DNA of 8,488 bases from Oscillospiraceae bacterium (GTDB lineage: Bacteria > Bacillota > Clostridia > Oscillospirales > Ruminococcaceae): NCBI GenBank assembly GCA_014858325.1, contig RKCM01000087.1:1-8488 (forward strand), written 5' to 3'. Each line of letters opens with the position of its first letter. Positions within the stretch are counted from its first letter, which is position 1. This document shows, piece by piece, positions 6,280-8,488 of this stretch. Position numbers and translations under genes: made by a program. The notes under the pieces are model-generated. The model did no database searches. It was not told the DNA's origin and saw only the letters and a list, made by a program, of their open reading frames with translations.

Positions 6280-6307
6280 ATGTTACCACGTTCTGCGGCG
6301 GTGTCAA
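6280..6307 (-). promoter_or_regulatory. Promoter of the Tat lipoprotein gene with overlapping dyad
   Basis: A perfect -35 hexamer TTGACA (6307-6302) is followed after 16 bases by TAACAT (6285-6280), a 4-of-6 match to the -10 consensus. The inferred start is about 40 bases before the ATG at 6233. The -10 region lies inside an imperfect dyad, GGTAACATAAGGTTATC (6287-6271), that could be an operator. Confidence 0.6.
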
Positions 6308-6342
6308 GCATCGTTTTTTCACTGCGGGGGCTCCGCGCCAAA

Positions 6343-6384
6343 ACAGCCGCCCGCGCGGCGCAGAACGCGTCGGCAGGCGGCTGT
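6343..6384 (-). terminator. Hairpin terminator of the nag operon
   Basis: ACAGCCGCC (6343-6351) pairs perfectly with GGCGGCTGT (6376-6384); the 24-base loop is GC-rich and can form further pairs. On the minus strand the stem is followed by TTT before GG, a short U tail. It begins 12 bases after the acetyltransferase stop codon, the expected place for the operon's end. Confidence 0.65.
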
Positions 6385-6396
6385 CGGGTTTTGGGT

Positions 6397-7011
6397 TCAG
6401 AACAATTTGGGGGTGCCGTCCGGGCGGAAGAACTCGGCGCACTGCTTCCACTTGGGCTCGCCCATGGTGCGGCGGTAGCAATCGGCCAGCGCCTCCACCA
6501 CCTCTTCGGCCCCCAGCGCCGGGGCCTCCGGGGCGGAAAGGGCCAGCAGCCGGAACCACGAGGCTCCGAACAGCCGTTCCGTCCACCCGATGTCTCTGGC
6601 TCCGCAGCGGGCGTAAAACCCTAAGCGGCGCACCGCCATGGCGGGGTCGTCGGCCTTTTCGGGCAGCTCCGACTCGATGAGGATGGCGGCGGTCCCTTCC
6701 AGCTCCGGCAGCTTGGCCAAGAGCTTAGCCCCCATGCCGGAGGCGCGGTACTGCGGCAGCACCGCGAAATAATCCAGCTGGCTGACGCGGGCCCCCTTGG
6801 GCCGCACCATGAGCAGGTAGGCCACCAGCGTGCCGCCCTCAAACACGCCCCAGGTGTGGGCGTCCCCGGCGGCTTCGCTGTTGAGGACGGTGCTCAGGGG
6901 CTTCAGCTCCGTGGGCGGGAAATCGCGGCGCATTTCATCGAGATACACGCGGGTGAGTTCGCCAGCGGTCAGCAGCCGCCAGGTGAGTTGTGCGGGGGTG
7001 ATGGGGTTCAT
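6397..7011 (-). CDS. GNAT-family N-acetyltransferase coupled to nagA
   Basis: This is a predicted cytoplasmic acetyl-CoA-dependent acetyltransferase, 204 residues. The core GNAT strand and acetyl-CoA loop are at 79-101, with LDYFAVLPQYRASGMGAKLL containing the Q-x-x-x-x-G-x-G/A-type loop. RLGFYARCGA at 129-138 is the usual helix-and-turn near the end of the fold. The C-terminal 50 residues (about 155-204) are an extension beyond the core that I cannot assign. The start overlaps the nagA stop as ATGA, and AAAGGAA lies 10 bases upstream, so it is probably translated by coupling. The context hints at work on an amino sugar or a wall-derived amine, but this is inference; such genes are also often placed in operons without a shared role. 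A terminator follows 12 bases after the stop. Confidence 0.88.
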   Translation of the reverse strand: MNPITPAQLTWRLLTAGELTRVYLDEMRRDFPPTELKPLSTVLNSEAAGDAHTWGVFEGGTLVAYLLMVRPKGARVSQLDYFAVLPQYRASGMGAKLLAKLPELEGTAAILIESELPEKADDPAMAVRRLGFYARCGARDIGWTERLFGASWFRLLALSAPEAPALGAEEVVEALADCYRRTMGEPKWKQCAEFFRPDGTPKLF

Positions 7012-8135
7012 ACGATGCGGGTTCCTTTCTGGATGACAGCCTGGATGTTGAGATCCGCATCGGCCAAAATGACGTTGCCGTAGCGGCCGGCAGCCAGGCT
7101 GCCGTAGTCGGCGTCGATGCCGATGCTCCGGGCGGGGTTCTCGCTGGCGGCGCGGACGGCGCTCTCCAGCGGGACGTTCATCTCCCGGACGGCGACCTTC
7201 ATGCAGTCGTACAGGCAGGTGGCGCTGCCCGCGATGGTGCCGGGCTGCTCGGTGAGGGTGGCCCGGCGGCCCTCCACCGTCACAGCCTGTCCGCCCAGGC
7301 TGTATTGGCCGTCGGGCAGGCCGCAGGCCATCATGCTGTCGGCAATGAGGATCATGTGGTCGTCCCCGAAGGTGCGGAAGGTGAACCGCACCATGGCCGG
7401 GTGGATGTGGACGTTATCGGTGATGAGCTCCACCTCTGCGCCTTTTTCCAGCGCCGCAATGATGGGGCCGGGGGCGCGGTGGGTGATGCCGGGCATGGCG
7501 TTGTAGAGGTGGGTCATGTGGGTGGCACCCGCCTCAAAGGCTGCGATGGCGGTGTCGTAATCGGTGCAGGTGTGGGCGATGGAGATGCGCACCTCGTCGC
7601 GGCAGGCACGGATGAAATCCAGCGCGCCGGGCTCCTCGGGAGCCACGTCCACCAGCTTGATGAGGCCGTTTGCCCGCTCCTGCAGGCGGCGGAACATCTC
7701 GATATCGGCGGTGTGGACGTACTCGGGGTTCTGGGCACCCACCTTTTTGGGGCTGATGAAGGGCCCCTCCATGTTGATGCCCACCAAATCGGCACCCTTG
7801 CCGTTTTTGTGGGCGGCGGCGGCGTCCATCACGCCGTTCAGGATCTCCTCGGAGAAGGTCATGGTGGCGGGGCAGATGGCCAGCACGCCCTTGCTGGCCT
7901 CAAAATCCGCCAGCGTCTGGATGGCCTCCTCGGTGCCGTCGCAGAAATCCTTGCCCATGGCCCCGTGGAAGTGGATATCCACAAGGCCCGGCAGGGCGTA
8001 AAGGCCCTCGGCGTCGAGTACCTCTTCGCCCTCCTCCGGGGTGCCGAAGGGGACGATGCGGCCCTCCCGGATGAGGATGCTCCCTTTTTCAAAGGTGTGG
8101 CGGGGAGTATAAACGAAAGCATTTTTTATCAGCAT
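7008..8135 (-). CDS. nagA: N-acetylglucosamine-6-phosphate deacetylase NagA
   Basis: This enzyme hydrolyses N-acetylglucosamine-6-phosphate to glucosamine-6-phosphate and acetate in the cytoplasm, feeding NagB. The 375-residue protein has the full amidohydrolase barrel: PGLVDIHFHGAMG with H55 and H57, the metal ligand E123 in NMEGPF, H188 in IAHTC, and H206 and H209 in THMTHLYNAM. DNVHIHP lies at 240-246, and the catalytic Asp is D266 in ADSMMACGLPDG. TIAGSATCL (300-308) is the conserved loop near the end. Length and motifs are normal for the Firmicutes branch. The ATG at 8135 has GGAGG 8 bases upstream; that site directly adjoins the structured repeat separating nagA from nagB. The downstream acetyltransferase overlaps by 4 bases. 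Any operon promoter and GntR-type operator would lie beyond the window. Confidence 0.97.
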   Translation of the reverse strand: MLIKNAFVYTPRHTFEKGSILIREGRIVPFGTPEEGEEVLDAEGLYALPGLVDIHFHGAMGKDFCDGTEEAIQTLADFEASKGVLAICPATMTFSEEILNGVMDAAAAHKNGKGADLVGINMEGPFISPKKVGAQNPEYVHTADIEMFRRLQERANGLIKLVDVAPEEPGALDFIRACRDEVRISIAHTCTDYDTAIAAFEAGATHMTHLYNAMPGITHRAPGPIIAALEKGAEVELITDNVHIHPAMVRFTFRTFGDDHMILIADSMMACGLPDGQYSLGGQAVTVEGRRATLTEQPGTIAGSATCLYDCMKVAVREMNVPLESAVRAASENPARSIGIDADYGSLAAGRYGNVILADADLNIQAVIQKGTRIV

Positions 8136-8149
8136 TTTATTTGCCTCCT

Positions 8150-8260
8150 AAACCTCTCCGTCTGCTTCGCAGACACCTCTCCTAATAGGAGAGGCAAGAA
8201 AGCAGCTTCTTGGCTCCCCTATTAGGGGAGCTGGCGAGCGGATGCGAGACTGAGAGGTTT
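8150..8260. repeat. Palindromic intergenic repeat (REP/MITE-like), copy B
   Basis: This element of about 111 bases fills the nagB-nagA gap. Its ends pair over 9 bp (AAACCTCTC at 8150-8158 with 8252-8260). Internal hairpins are 8160-8174 (GTCTGC-TTC-GCAGAC), 8176-8194 (CCTCTCCTA with TAGGAGAGG), 8195-8212 (CAAGAA with TTCTTG) and 8213-8231 (GCTCCCCTA with TAGGGGAGC). The fourth hairpin of copy A is degraded here (8233-8250). The bases differing from copy A mostly occur as paired changes that keep the stems. Its leftmost end adjoins the nagA ribosome binding site. Confidence 0.85.
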
Positions 8261-8265
8261 TGCAA

Positions 8266-8488
8266 TTACAGCAGGCTCAGAGCCTCCTCATCGGCCACGA
8301 GGATGCAGTCGGGGTGCATCTGCAAGATGGAGCCCGGGCACTCGGGGGTCACGGGGCCGGAGACGACGGCCTTGACAGCCTTGGCCTTGGCCAGACCGTT
8401 GGCCACCACCAGCACCTTGCGGGCCTGCATGATGGTCTTGATGCCCATGGTGTAGGCCTGCTTGGGCACCAGATCCTCGTTGCCGTCA
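8266..8488 (-). CDS. nagB: Glucosamine-6-phosphate deaminase NagB, C-terminal part
   Basis: Only the last 73 or so codons are in the window; the 5' part lies beyond the right edge. NagB converts glucosamine-6-phosphate to fructose-6-phosphate and ammonia in the cytoplasm. The visible reading begins DGNEDLVPKQAYTMGIKTIM, matching the conserved VPK-A-T-G--T---A segment of the family. It continues through KVLVVANGLAKAKAV, which corresponds to the conserved VLV-G--KA strand and helix, and then ILQMHPDCILVADEEA, which matches the family's LQ-HP---V-D-A segment. It stops at 8266-8268, six bases before the structured repeat. The nagA gene follows in the same direction, giving a nagB-nagA order. The identification rests on these C-terminal motifs and the neighbouring nagA. 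Confidence 0.92.
   Translation of the reverse strand, partial: DGNEDLVPKQAYTMGIKTIMQARKVLVVANGLAKAKAVKAVVSGPVTPECPGSILQMHPDCILVADEEALSLL

Noticed and set aside
6234..6341. 36-residue N-terminal extension of the Tat lipoprotein from the ATG at 6341
   Set aside because: That start lies upstream of the putative TTGACA promoter, and the extension would bury the signal peptide. The internal ATG at 6233 has an excellent AGGAGG.
7720..7740. DNVHIHP in NagA instead of a D-G-x-H motif, considered as a possible active-site change
   Set aside because: The metal ligands and catalytic Asp are all present, and I recall an Asn at this position in other Firmicutes NagA proteins, so it looks like normal variation.
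7305..8225. Plus-strand open frame of 306 codons opposite nagA
   Set aside because: It is antisense to nagA and continues into the structured repeat; its composition (Gly, His, Val, Asp rich) is typical of a shadow.
2718..8260. The two structured repeats as terminal inverted repeats of a transposon or as a CRISPR array
   Set aside because: Both copies are in the same orientation, 5.3 kb apart, and enclose ordinary operons without a transposase. There are no regularly spaced short repeats with unique spacers.

Overview
The window appears to be chromosomal DNA from a fairly GC-rich Gram-positive anaerobe, most likely a Clostridia member of the Faecalibacterium/Subdoligranulum/Gemmiger type (Oscillospiraceae). 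That assignment is an inference. It rests on strong AGGAGG-type ribosome binding sites, Firmicutes-like PstS and NagA sequences, lipoproteins with Ala-rich twin-arginine leaders, and palindromic intergenic repeats of a kind I recall as common in that group. Every gene I can support is on the minus strand, so transcription runs from right to left (high to low coordinates).

In transcription order: (1) An amino-sugar operon at 8488-6397: the 3' end of nagB (glucosamine-6-phosphate deaminase), a structured repeat (8150-8260), nagA (N-acetylglucosamine-6-phosphate deacetylase), and a GNAT acetyltransferase joined to nagA by a 4-base ATGA overlap. A hairpin terminator at 6343-6384 ends it. (2) A single-gene unit at 6307-5671: a recognisable promoter, a small predicted Tat-exported lipoprotein of unknown function, and a clear intrinsic terminator. 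(3) The phosphate operon: a pair of 11-bp-period TTTACA-like direct repeats resembling PhoP boxes, then pstS-pstC-pstA, a second copy of the structured repeat (2718-2822), pstB and phoU, followed by an 18-bp hairpin. It encodes the complete high-affinity phosphate ABC transporter plus its PhoU regulator; no PhoP/PhoR-type two-component genes lie in the window. (4) A stand-alone AraC-type DNA-binding protein with a bidirectional terminator behind it. (5) A GNAT acetyltransferase with its own promoter, whose C-terminus looks truncated or frameshifted close to the window edge.

Functionally, PstS captures phosphate at the cell surface, PstC/PstA form the channel, PstB powers it, and PhoU links transport to Pho signalling. 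NagA and NagB successively convert GlcNAc-6-phosphate to glucosamine-6-phosphate and then fructose-6-phosphate plus ammonia. No gap between genes exceeds 300 bases.

Most of the window is ordinary housekeeping. The points worth a second look are the candidate Pho boxes, the two repeats with apparent compensatory changes in their stems, the orphan Tat lipoprotein with its dyad-bearing promoter, the acetyltransferase coupled to nagA, and the damaged-looking GNAT gene at the left edge. I found no convincing new multi-gene system.
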